DNA from: Zea mays
Taxonomy: Eukaryota > Streptophyta > Magnoliopsida > Poales > Poaceae
Length of the DNA stretch: 64,000 nucleotides
NCBI RefSeq assembly: GCF_902167145.1
Contig: NC_050096.1
Location: 269,350,622-269,414,621, forward strand
Direction: 5' to 3'
Part shown: positions 46,585-56,024 of the stretch, in pieces
Layout of the letters: each line of letters begins with the position of its first letter
Position numbering within the stretch: the stretch's first letter is position 1
Translations under genes and position numbers: made by a program
The notes under the pieces: model-generated
What the model was told of the DNA's origin: nothing
What the model saw: only the letters and a program-made list of their open reading frames with translations
Databases searched by the model: none

Positions 46585-49500
46585 TTGCAGGTTTATGCAT
46601 CCGGGGGTTCAAGCTGGATTATCGACAGCGGATGCACAAACCATATGACGGGGGAGAAGAAGATGTTCACCTCCTACGTCAAGAATAAGGATTCCCAAGA
46701 TTCAATTATATTCGGTGATGGAAATCAAGGCAAGATAAAAGGGTTAGGTAAAATTGCAATTTCTAATGAGCACTCTATCTCTAATGTGTTTTTAGTAGAG
46801 TCTCTTGGATATAATTTGCTATCCGTTAGTCAACTATGCAACATGGGGTATAACTGTCTATTTACAAATGTAGATGTGTCTGTCTTTAGAAGAAGTGATG
46901 GTTCACTAGCTTTTAAGGGTGTATTAGACGGCAAACTTTATTTAGTTGATTTTGCAAAAGAAGAGGCCGGTCTAGATGCATGCTTAATAGCTAAGACTAG
47001 CATGGGCTGGCTGTGGCATCGCCGCTTAGCACATGTGGGGATGAAGAACCTTCACAAGCTTCTAAAGGGAGAACACGTGATAGGTTTGACTAACGTGCAA
47101 TTCGAAAAAGATAGACCTTGTGCAGCTTGTCAAGCAGGTAAACAAGTAGGAGGAGCACATCACAGCAAGAATGTAATGACCACTTCAAGATCCCTGGAGC
47201 TGCTGCATATGGACCTCTTCGGACCCGTCGCCTATCTGAGCATAGGAGGGAGTAAGTATGGTCTAGTTATTGTTGATGACTTTTCCCGCTTCACTTGGGT
47301 GTTCTTTTTGCAGGATAAGTCTGAAACCCAAGGGACCCTCAAGCGCTTTCTCAGGAGAGCTCAAAATGAGTTTGAGCTCAAGGTGAAGAAGTTTAGGAGC
47401 GACAACGGGTCCGAGTTCAAGAACCTTCAAGTAGAGGAATTCCTTGAGGAGGAAGGGATCAAGCACGAGTTCTCCGCTCCCTACACACCACAGCAAAATG
47501 GTGTGGTAGAGAGGAAGAACAGGACGCTAATCGATATGGCGAGGACTATGCTTGGAGAGTTCAAGACCCCCGAGCGATTTTGGTCGGAAGCCGTGAACAC
47601 GGCTTGCCACGCCATCAACAGGGTCTACCTTCACCGCCTCCTCAAGAAGACGTCATATGAGCTACTAACCGGTAACAAACCCAATGTATCATACTTTCGT
47701 GTTTTTGGGAGTAAATGCTACATCTTAGTGAAGAAGGGTAGGAACTCTAAATTTGCTCCCAAAGCTGTAGAAGGGTTTTTATTAGGTTATGACTCAAATA
47801 CAAAGGCGTATAGAGTCTTCAACAAATCATCGGGTTTGGTTGAAGTCTCTAGCGACGTTGTATTTGATGAGACTAATGGCTCTCCAAGAGAGCAAATTGT
47901 TGATTGTGATGATGTAGATGAAGAAGATGTTCCGACGGCCGCTATACGAACCATGGCGATTGGTGAAGTGCGACCACAGGAACAATTGGAGCAAGATCAA
48001 CCTTCTTCCTCAACAATGGTGCATCCCCCAACTCAAGGCGATGAACAGGTCCATCAAAAGGAGGCGTGTGATCAAGGGGGAGCACAAGATAATCATGTGT
48101 TGGAGGAAGAGGCGCAACCGGCACCTCCAACCCAAGTTCGAGCGATGATTCAAAGGGATCATCCCGTCGACCAAATTCTGGGTGACATTAGCAAGGGAGT
48201 AACTACTCGATCTCAATGTCGATTAGTTAATTTTTGTGAGCATTACTCCTTTGTCTCTTCTATTGAGCCTTTCAGGGTAGAGGAGGCCTTGCTAGATCCG
48301 GACTGGGTGTTGGCCATGCAGGAGGAGCTCAACAACTTCAAGCGCAATGAAGTTTGGACACTGGTGCCTCATCCAAAGCAAAATGTTGTGGGAACCAAGT
48401 GGGTATTCCGCAACAAACAGGACGAGCACGGGGTGGTGACGAGGAACAAGGCTCGACTTGTGGCAAAAGGTTATGCCCAAGTCGCAGGTTTAGACTTTGA
48501 GGAGACGTTTGCTCCTGTGGCTAGGCTAGAATCAATTCGTATCTTGCTAGCATATGCCGCTCACCATTCTTTCAGGTTGTTCCAAATGGATGTGAAGAGC
48601 GCTTTCCTCAACGGGCCAATCAAGGAGGAGGTGTACGTGGAGCAACCCCCTGGCTTCGAGGATGAACGGTACCCCGACCACGTGTGTAAGCTCTCTAAGG
48701 CGCTCTATGGACTTAAGCAAGCCCCAAGAGCATGGTATGAATGCCTTAGAGACTTTTTACTTGCTAATGCTTTCAAGGTTGGGAAAGCCAATCCAACTCT
48801 GTTCACTAAGACATGTGATGGTGATTTGTTTGTGTGCCAAATTTATGTCGATGACATAATATTTGGTTCTACTAACCAAAAGTCTTGTGAAGAGTTTAGC
48901 AGGGTAATGACTCAGAAATTCGAGATGTCGATGATGGGCGAGTTGAACTACTTCCTTGGGTTCCAAGTGAAGCAACTCAAGGACGGCACCTTCATCTCCC
49001 AAACGAAGTACACGCAAGATCTGCTAAAGCGGTTTGGGATGAAGGACGCCAAGCCCACAAAGACTCCGATGGGGACCGATGGACACACCGACCTCAACAA
49101 AGGAGGTAAGTTCGTTGATCAAAAAGAATATCGGTCAATGATAGGGTCTTTACTTTATTTATGTGCTAGTAGACCGGATATTATGCTTAGCGTATGTATG
49201 TGTGCTAGATTTCAATCCAATCCTAAGGAGTGTCACTTAGTGGCGGTGAAGCGAATTCTTAGATATTTGGTTGCTACGCCTTGCTTCGGGCTCTGGTATC
49301 CAAAGGGGTCTACCTTTGACTTGGTTGGATACTCAGATTCCGACTATGCTGGATGTAAGGTCGATAGGAAGAGTACATCGGGGACATGCCAATTCTTAGG
49401 AAGGTCCCTGGTGTCATGGAACTCTAAGAAACAAACCTCCGTTGCCCTATCCACCGCTGAGGCCGAGTACGTTGCCGCAGGACAGTGTTGCGCGCAACTA

Positions 49501-49797
49501 CTTTGGATGAGGCAAACCCTCAGGGACTTTGGCTACAATCTGAGCAAAGTCCCACTCCTATGTGATAATGAGAGTGCTATCCGCATGGCGGAAAATCCTG
49601 TTGAGCACAGCCGCACAAAGCACATTGACATCCGGCATCACTTTTTGAGAGACCACCAGCAAAAGGGAGATATCGAAGTGTTTCATGTTAGCACCGAGAA
49701 CCAGCTAGCCGATATCTTCACCAAGCCTCTAGATGAGAAGACCTTTTGCAGGCTGCGTAGTGAGCTAAATGTCTTAGATTCGCGGAACTTGGATTGA
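46585..49797 (+). CDS. pol: Element G Pol, intact 1070-codon frame
   Basis: This is a full copia polyprotein without a break. Protease has [11 protein letters not shown] at residues 11-21. The integrase zinc finger follows (WHRRLAHVG to CAACQAGKQ, about 148-193), then the integrase core with D (HMDLFGPV), D (RSDNGSEF) and E ([10 protein letters not shown]). RT has [10 protein letters not shown]. RNase H has [34 protein letters not shown] and [10 protein letters not shown]. The frame starts without ATG, is +1 relative to gag, and overlaps the gag end. The first in-frame codons after TTGCAG encode VYASGGSS. Expression needs a frameshift or splicing. Confidence 0.95.
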   Translation: MQVYASGGSSWIIDSGCTNHMTGEKKMFTSYVKNKDSQDSIIFGDGNQGKIKGLGKIAISNEHSISNVFLVESLGYNLLSVSQLCNMGYNCLFTNVDVSVFRRSDGSLAFKGVLDGKLYLVDFAKEEAGLDACLIAKTSMGWLWHRRLAHVGMKNLHKLLKGEHVIGLTNVQFEKDRPCAACQAGKQVGGAHHSKNVMTTSRSLELLHMDLFGPVAYLSIGGSKYGLVIVDDFSRFTWVFFLQDKSETQGTLKRFLRRAQNEFELKVKKFRSDNGSEFKNLQVEEFLEEEGIKHEFSAPYTPQQNGVVERKNRTLIDMARTMLGEFKTPERFWSEAVNTACHAINRVYLHRLLKKTSYELLTGNKPNVSYFRVFGSKCYILVKKGRNSKFAPKAVEGFLLGYDSNTKAYRVFNKSSGLVEVSSDVVFDETNGSPREQIVDCDDVDEEDVPTAAIRTMAIGEVRPQEQLEQDQPSSSTMVHPPTQGDEQVHQKEACDQGGAQDNHVLEEEAQPAPPTQVRAMIQRDHPVDQILGDISKGVTTRSQCRLVNFCEHYSFVSSIEPFRVEEALLDPDWVLAMQEELNNFKRNEVWTLVPHPKQNVVGTKWVFRNKQDEHGVVTRNKARLVAKGYAQVAGLDFEETFAPVARLESIRILLAYAAHHSFRLFQMDVKSAFLNGPIKEEVYVEQPPGFEDERYPDHVCKLSKALYGLKQAPRAWYECLRDFLLANAFKVGKANPTLFTKTCDGDLFVCQIYVDDIIFGSTNQKSCEEFSRVMTQKFEMSMMGELNYFLGFQVKQLKDGTFISQTKYTQDLLKRFGMKDAKPTKTPMGTDGHTDLNKGGKFVDQKEYRSMIGSLLYLCASRPDIMLSVCMCARFQSNPKECHLVAVKRILRYLVATPCFGLWYPKGSTFDLVGYSDSDYAGCKVDRKSTSGTCQFLGRSLVSWNSKKQTSVALSTAEAEYVAAGQCCAQLLWMRQTLRDFGYNLSKVPLLCDNESAIRMAENPVEHSRTKHIDIRHHFLRDHQQKGDIEVFHVSTENQLADIFTKPLDEKTFCRLRSELNVLDSRNLD

Positions 49798-50586
49798 ATT
49801 GTAGCATACATATGTTTATGCCTTTGATCATGTTCATTCTGCATTTTGTTGCTTATGTTGGTGCTCAAGTTGTACAAACATTCCCTGGACCTCACAAGTC
49901 CTTGTGTAAGTGATGCACATATTTAGGGGGAGTTGTGTTACAACTTGACCCTTTGAGACTAACCATATGCTTGAGTTTACTTGATTTAGTCTCGAAGGAG
50001 AATTGAAAGGAAAAGGTGGACTTGGACCATGAAAGACTTCCACTGCACTCCGATGAGAGGGTAACTTATTCCAAGTTCATCTCATGAACTCTTATTGCCA
50101 TTGGCTCTTAATTGAAGATTTTGGTGAGGCAATGGGGTTAAAGGGCCAAGATTGATCCCGTTTTGGTGCTTGATGCCAAAGGGGGAGAAAATAAAGGCCA
50201 AAGCAATAAATGGATCAGCTACCACTTGAGAGATTTTGAAAGAGATTTTGAAAACAGTAGAATAGAGTTTTTGATTTGTCAAAACTCTTTTGTTGTCAAA
50301 AGTTGGCTTCTTGTGGGGAGAAGTGTTGATTATGGGAAATAGGGGGAGTTTTTGAAATCTTTAACCAATCTCTTTTGGAATGACTCTCTTTATGCTTCAA
50401 CATGTGTGTTTGACTTAGAGATAGAGATTTGAGTTTGATTTGCAAAAACAAACCAAGTGGTGGCAAAGGATGATCCATATATGCCAAAATAGAATCAAAA
50501 TAAATTTGAGTTTTATTTGAAGTGATATTGCACTTGTTCTATTTGCTTTATGTTGTGTTGGCATAAATCACCAAAAAGGGGGAGAT
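49798..50586 (+). other. Element G 3' non-coding region with repeated polypurine tracts
   Basis: GGGGGAG tracts at about 49924, 50176 and 50341, and the PPT AAAAAGGGGGAGAT next to the LTR (50573-50586). Multiple PPT-like copies are a described Sirevirus feature. No gene. Confidence 0.8.
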
Positions 50587-51848
50587 TGAAAGGGAAATGT
50601 GCCCTTGGGCCATTTCTAAGTATTTTGGTGATTGAGTGCCAACACAAGTGCTTAAATGTGAATCTATACCCATGGATGGACAAAGTGCAAATCAAGAGTA
50701 AAGGTATGTTTCTAAGCCTTAGTACATTGTTTTAAAGACTAATGTATTGTGTCTAAGTGCTTGAAACAGGAGAAACCGAGTCAAAGAAAAGTTGGTTGTG
50801 TACAGCCAAAAGGCTGTTTCGGTCTGGGGCACCAGACTGTCCGGTGGGGCACCAGACAGTGTCCGGTGCGCCAGGCTGCCTCGGGCGAACTGGCCGCTCT
50901 CGGGAGTTGACTGGCGACGTACGACTAAAATTCACCGGACTGTCCGGTGTGCACCGGACTGTCCGGTGTGCACCGGACTGTCCGGTGAGCCAACGGTCGG
51001 CCGAGCCAACGGTCGGCCGCGCGATCTGCGCGGGACACGTGGCCTAGCCAACGATCGGAAGGGGGCACCGGACTGTCCGGTGCGCCAACGGCTCCCAGAT
51101 CTCCAACGGTCGACTGCGCTGTTTAAGGAAGGAAATCGGGCATCGGACAGTGTCCGGTGTGCACCGGACTGTCCGGTGCGCCCGACGACAGAAGGCAAGG
51201 ATGGCCTTCTGGATTTGTTCTCAACGACTCCTAGCTGCCTTGGGGCTATAAAAGGGACCCCTAGGCGCATGGAGGAGAACACCAAGCATTCCTACAACAT
51301 TCCTAAGCACCAAGACATCGATCTCACGCATTCGTTTCATTGTGATAGCATATAGAGCTCTTGTGGAATTGTGAACTCCTTGAGTTGTGTTGTGAGCTCT
51401 TGTTGCGACTTGTGTGCATGTTGTTGCTCTGATCTTTTGAAGTCTTGTGTGCATTGCTCATTCCCCCTTGCTCTGTGTTTCTTTGTGAACTTCAATTGTA
51501 AGGGCGAGAGGCTCCAAGTTGTGGAGATTCCTCGCAAACGGGATTGAGAAAAAGCTAGCAAAACACCGTGGTGTTCAAGTGGGTCTTTGGACCGCTTGAG
51601 AGGGGTTGATTGCAACCCTCGTCCGTTGGGACGCCACAACGTGGAGTAGGCAAGCGTTGGTCTTGGCCGAACCACGGGATAAACCACTGTGTCATCTCTG
51701 TGTTTGATCTCTTGTGGTATTGTGTTTTGTTGAGACTCCTCTCTAGCCACTTGGCAATTATTGTGCTAACACTTAACAAGGTTTTTGTGGCTATAAGTTT
51801 AAGTTTTCACAGGATCACCTATTCACCCCCCCCCTCTAGGTGCTCTCA
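50587..51848 (+). repeat. 3' LTR of element G
   Basis: 1262 bp. Compared with the 5' copy it lacks some palindrome units near 50830 and carries one extra CACCGGACTGTCCGGTG near 50950-50985. TATA box CTATAAAAG at about 51246-51254. Confidence 0.95.
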
Positions 51849-51853
51849 CCGAC

Positions 51854-51940
51854 GACATAGTGGCAGATGTGAATGCCGCTCCCGATTCTTCGAGTCGTCC
51901 CTCCTCGTCGATTGCTCCTGAGAAGAACATTCCCAAATAG
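51854..51940 (+). pseudogene. Element E accessory gene, last coding segment after insertion G
   Basis: After the CCGAC duplication the frame of 42489-42863 continues in phase for 28 codons (DIVADVNAAPDSSSRPSSS) to TAG 51938-51940. This shows that G split one coding exon. Confidence 0.7.
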
Positions 51941-52104
51941 AAAACACTGTGTGCTCTGATCATGTGGTTAGTGTGCTCGGATGCTTCGTTAGAAAACGCT
52001 TTTTAGTACTGAATGCTGTTATTGCTTCCCCATTGTTAGAATTCAACGATATCTACTGTCGTAAAAGTAGGTGCATCATGATGGTTTTGAATTTTTTTTC
52101 GTGG
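51941..52104. other. Spacer in element E, no gene seen
   Basis: Probably the 3' UTR of the accessory gene on the plus strand and intergenic sequence of E. A short run TTTTTTTTCG near 52093 precedes the tandem array. Confidence 0.4.
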
Positions 52105-52740
52105 GGCATAGAGATCGCCCTGGGATGAATAATTGTGAACGTGCCGAATGTGCCGTGCTAATTTAAGTCGTTGCCAACTTAAATCGATCGCTCCGTTATC
52201 AGAGGTATAGTGATCACCCCGAGTCAAGTAAGCGTGAGCATGTCGCACCGCCTTAAGTCATCACCGACCCAAGCCGATCGCTCCGTTAGCAGGGTATAGT
52301 GGTCACCCTGAGTTAAGTAAGCGTGAGCATGTCGCACCGTCTTAGGTCATTGCCGACTTAAGCCGATTGCTCTGTTAGCAGGGTATAGTGGTCACCCCGA
52401 GTTAAGTAAGCGTGAGCATGTCGCACCGTCTCAAGTCATTGCCGACTTAAGCCGATTGCTCCATTAGCAGGGTATAGTGGTCACCCCGAGTTAAGTGAGC
52501 GTGAGCATGTCGCACCGCCTTAAGTCATTACCGACTTACGCCGATTGCTCCGTTAGTGAGCGTGAGCATGTCGCACCGCCTTAAGTCATTGCCGACTTAA
52601 GTCGATTGCTCCGTTAGCAGGGTATAGTGGTCACCCCGAGTTAAGTGAGCGTGGGCATGTCGCGCCGCCTTAAGTCATTGCCGACTTAAGCCGATTGCTC
52701 CGTTAGCAGGGTATAGTGGTCACCCAGAGTTAAGTAAGAA
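52105..52740. repeat. 89-bp tandem repeat array, about seven copies
   Basis: AGGGTATAGTGGTCACC starts units at 52202 (variant), 52291, 52380, 52469, 52619 and 52708, a period of exactly 89 except where one unit has lost 28 bp. Most units contain CTTAAGTC-ATTGCC-GACTTAAG, an 8-bp stem with a 6-base loop. It lies between the 3' ends of pol (minus) and the accessory gene (plus) of E. Confidence 0.9.
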
Positions 52741-52842
52741 GGCAGGTTGATAGTGAACAACTTGAGTGCTCTTGAAGTCTTTTTTATATATATTTCCCAG
52801 TTTACAGAATACATCGCTGTCCCAATAGCTTTTGAAATATGG

Positions 52843-55800
52843 CTAGGGATAAAACTTCCTGAGGTGTTCTATGTACCATGAGTTCCCAATTTCCGTGCCG
52901 TCCATCTGAGTGAGGCGATATGATCCCGGCCGAGTGATTTCAACTACTATGAATGGTCCTTCCCATAGAGGTGACAATTTGTGCCGCTCCTCCCTCGTTA
53001 GAATTCGGCGGAGGACGAGATCTCCCACTGTGAAGGATCGATGCCGTATGGCCTTATCGTGATAGCGCCTCAGAGCCTGCTAATACCGTGCTGATTGAAT
53101 CACCGTGTTCAGTCGTTCTTCTTCGAGTACATCAACATCCTCTAGTCTAGTAGCCTCAGCTTCTGCTATGTTTTCAAAGATCAACCTTGGTGCCCCAAAC
53201 TTGAGATCAGCGGGTAGCACCGCCTCCGAACCATAGACCATGAAGAAAGGAGTGTTTCCATGCAGGGCTCGACTAGGTTGAGTTCTCAGGCTCCAAACGA
53301 CGTACGACAGCTCTCTGATCCACTTTCCTGCGAACTTTTCATTCTTGTCGAAGACTTTCTTTCTGAGCGCCTCCAATATCATCCTATTGGCCCTTTCTAC
53401 CTGCCCGTTGGCTCTTGGGTGCGCCACCGAGGCATATTTGATTTGAATGTTCTTTTGCTCGCAGAAATCGAAGAACTCTGAGCTTGTGAAGTTGGATCCT
53501 AAGTTGGTTATGATGTTATTCAGTATTCCAAACCTAAATATTATATCTTGTATGAATTCCACGGCCTTAGCTGAAGTTAGAGAAGCAATGGGTTTGAACT
53601 CTATCCATTTAGTGAATTTGTCGATAGCAACCAGTACATGAGTGTATCCTCCTTGAGCTTTTTTGAAAGGTCCAATCATATCTAATCCCCAGCATGCGAA
53701 CGGCCAAGTTACGGGTATGGTTTGTAGTTGCTGTGCCAGTAAATGCTGCTGTTTTGACAAGTACTGGCAGGCTTCGCACCTTTGAACTAACTCAGCCGCA
53801 TCACTCTTTGCTGTTGGCCAGTAGAAACCTGATCTGAAAACCTTCCCAACCAGGGTCCTGGAGGCTGCATGTACCTCACATTGCCCAGCATGAACCTCTT
53901 CTAGCAGTTGCTTTCCGGTGGCCGGGAGAATGCATTTCATGAAAACTCCTGATGCGCCCCTTCTGTATAGTGTTTCTCCGATGAAAGTATAATGAGCTGA
54001 CTGTCTTGCAATCCGTTCTGCTGTATTTTTGTCGTCTGGTTCCTCCTCATTTCTTATGTACTTGATGATCGGTTCCCTCCAGTCATCAGAATCTGACTCT
54101 GGTTGGCTCAGGGCGTTGCATTCTTCCACCTGATCCATTGAAATGCTCGGGCACGATACTTCTTGGACGAAAACTCCAGGCGGGACCTGAGTCCAACTGG
54201 ATCCTAGTTTGGACAATGCATCAGCTGCTGCGTTGCGGTCTCTTTCCACATGATGAAATTCCAAACCTTCAAATTTGTCTTCTAGTTTCCGAACAGCAGT
54301 GTAGTATTTTCCCATGGAGTCATTCAAGCAGTCCCATTCTTTGTTTATCTGACTTATGACCACCAGAGAATCTCCATACACCATCAGTCTCTTGATGCCC
54401 AGTGATATGGCAATGTTCAGTCCATGAATCAGAGCTTCGTATTCGGCTGCATTGTTAGATGCCGGGAATAACAATTGAAGAGCATACTTTAGTTGTTCGC
54501 CTCCAGGTGCAATAAAGAGGATCCCTGCGCCTGCTCCCTGCAGCTTCAACGAGCCATCAAAATACATTCGCCATACTTCTGTGATTTCTGGGTTATCCGG
54601 CACCTGCTGCTCAGTCCACTCTGATGCGAAGTCAACCAGTGCTTGAGTTTTGATAGCAGTGCGAGGTCGAAATTCAATGTCATGAGATCCCAGCTCGCAG
54701 GCCCACTTGGCTATTCTCCCGACGGCTTCTTTGTTGTGAAGAATATCCCCTATCGGAAATCCAGTGACTACTATGACTTTGTGGTTGTCAAAGTAGTGAC
54801 GGAGCTTGCGTGCAGGTAGAAGTACTGCATATAATAGCTTCTGGACTTGAGGGTATTTCTTTTTTGAGGGCCCCAGAACTTCACTGATGAAGTAGACAGG
54901 ATGCTGTACTAGGTATGCATGTCCTTCTTCCGCTCGCTCGACTACCAACGCGGTGCTCACCACGTGAGTCATGCAAGAGATGTATAATAGCATATCTTCA
55001 GTCGGTTGAATCGGCGTGGCTCGGTGTGGCGGTTTTAGCATTGGTGGTGTTGTCAAGAATTTTTTCAGCGCTAGAGCTTCTTATGCTTCTGAAGTCCACT
55101 GAAATTTGTCCACCTTCTTGAGTAACTTATAGAATGGTAAGCCTTTTTCTCCCAGCCTTGATATGAACCTGCTTAAGGCTGCCATACACCCGGTGAGTCT
55201 TTGAACTTTCTTCTGTGATCGTGGTGCTTCCATCCTTATGATAGCTTCGATCTTTTCTGGATTGGCTTCAATTCCTCGGTGGCTGACAATAAACCCTAGC
55301 AACTTTCCTGCTGGCACTCCGAAAACGCACTTTTCGGGATTAAGCTTCCATCTGTATCGTCGTAAACTGTTGAAGACCAGCTGTAAATCTTTGATGAAAT
55401 TTTCTGAATCCTCTGTCTTGATCACCACGTCGTCCACATAAGCTTCTACACGCTTGCCCCAGTGATCGGCTAAGCATGTCTGAATGGCCCTCTGATAAGT
55501 TGCTCCAACGTTTTTGAGACCGAACGACATGGAGGTATAGCAGAAGGCTCCAAACGAGGTGATAAATGTTGTTTTTCCTCGTCTTCCTTCGCCAAGCTAA
55601 TCTGATGATACCCAGAGTAGCAATCCAAGAAAGACAGCATAGAGCATCCGGCGGTCGAGTCCACCACCTGGTCGATTCTAGGAAGTCCAAAGGGATCCTT
55701 CGGACAGTGTTTGTTGAGATCCGTATAGTCAATGCGCATGCGCCAATCCACTTTATTCTTTTTGAGTACAAGAACAGGGTTGGCTAACCACTCAGGATGT

Positions 55801-56024
55801 AACACCTCTCTAATGAATCCGGCCGCGACCAAGTGAGCCAGCTCAGCATGGATCGCTTCTCTCTTGTCAGGCGTAAAGCGACGTAATTTTTATCGTATTG
55901 GCCTCGCCTGGGGGTAGACCTTCAATTTGTGCTCGGCCAGCTCTCTTGGGACTCCCGGCATATCCGCAGGTTGCCATGCGAATACGTCTCGGTTATCTTG
56001 CAAAAACTGGGCGAGCGCGCCTTC
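52843..56024 (-). pseudogene. pol: Element E pol (RT-RNase H-integrase), degenerate
   Basis: Gypsy-type order on the minus strand. RT runs from about 55990 (VFAWQPADMPGV, WRMRIDYTDLNKHCPKD, FLDCYSGYHQI) to YVDDVVIK near 55440. RNase H has YFDGSLK, NNAAEYEAL, YGDSLVV and RNAAADALSKL. Integrase has HAGQCEVH...CEACQ and the core WGLDMIGP...NGQVERANR, ending HLRKFYP at 52843. Breaks are TAA 55892-55890, a one-base loss in an A-run near 55575, a stop near 55081 and TAG 53082-53080. The second integrase aspartate is replaced by asparagine (codon 53505-53503, IITNLGSNF). No chromodomain follows, as expected for the Tat lineage. Confidence 0.88.

Larger units (their letters stand above)
42864..51848 (+). 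mobile_element. Element G: complete Opie/Ji-like Sirevirus inside element E
   Basis: The element is 8985 bp with LTRs of 1283 and 1262 bp. A TSD CCGAC lies at 42859-42863 and 51849-51853. PBS, gag, pol and PPT are on the plus strand. The LTRs differ by a dozen or more substitutions, mostly transitions, plus copy-number changes of the palindrome, so it is older than B. Pol is intact and gag has one stop. It interrupts the last coding exon of the accessory gene of E. Confidence 0.95.
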
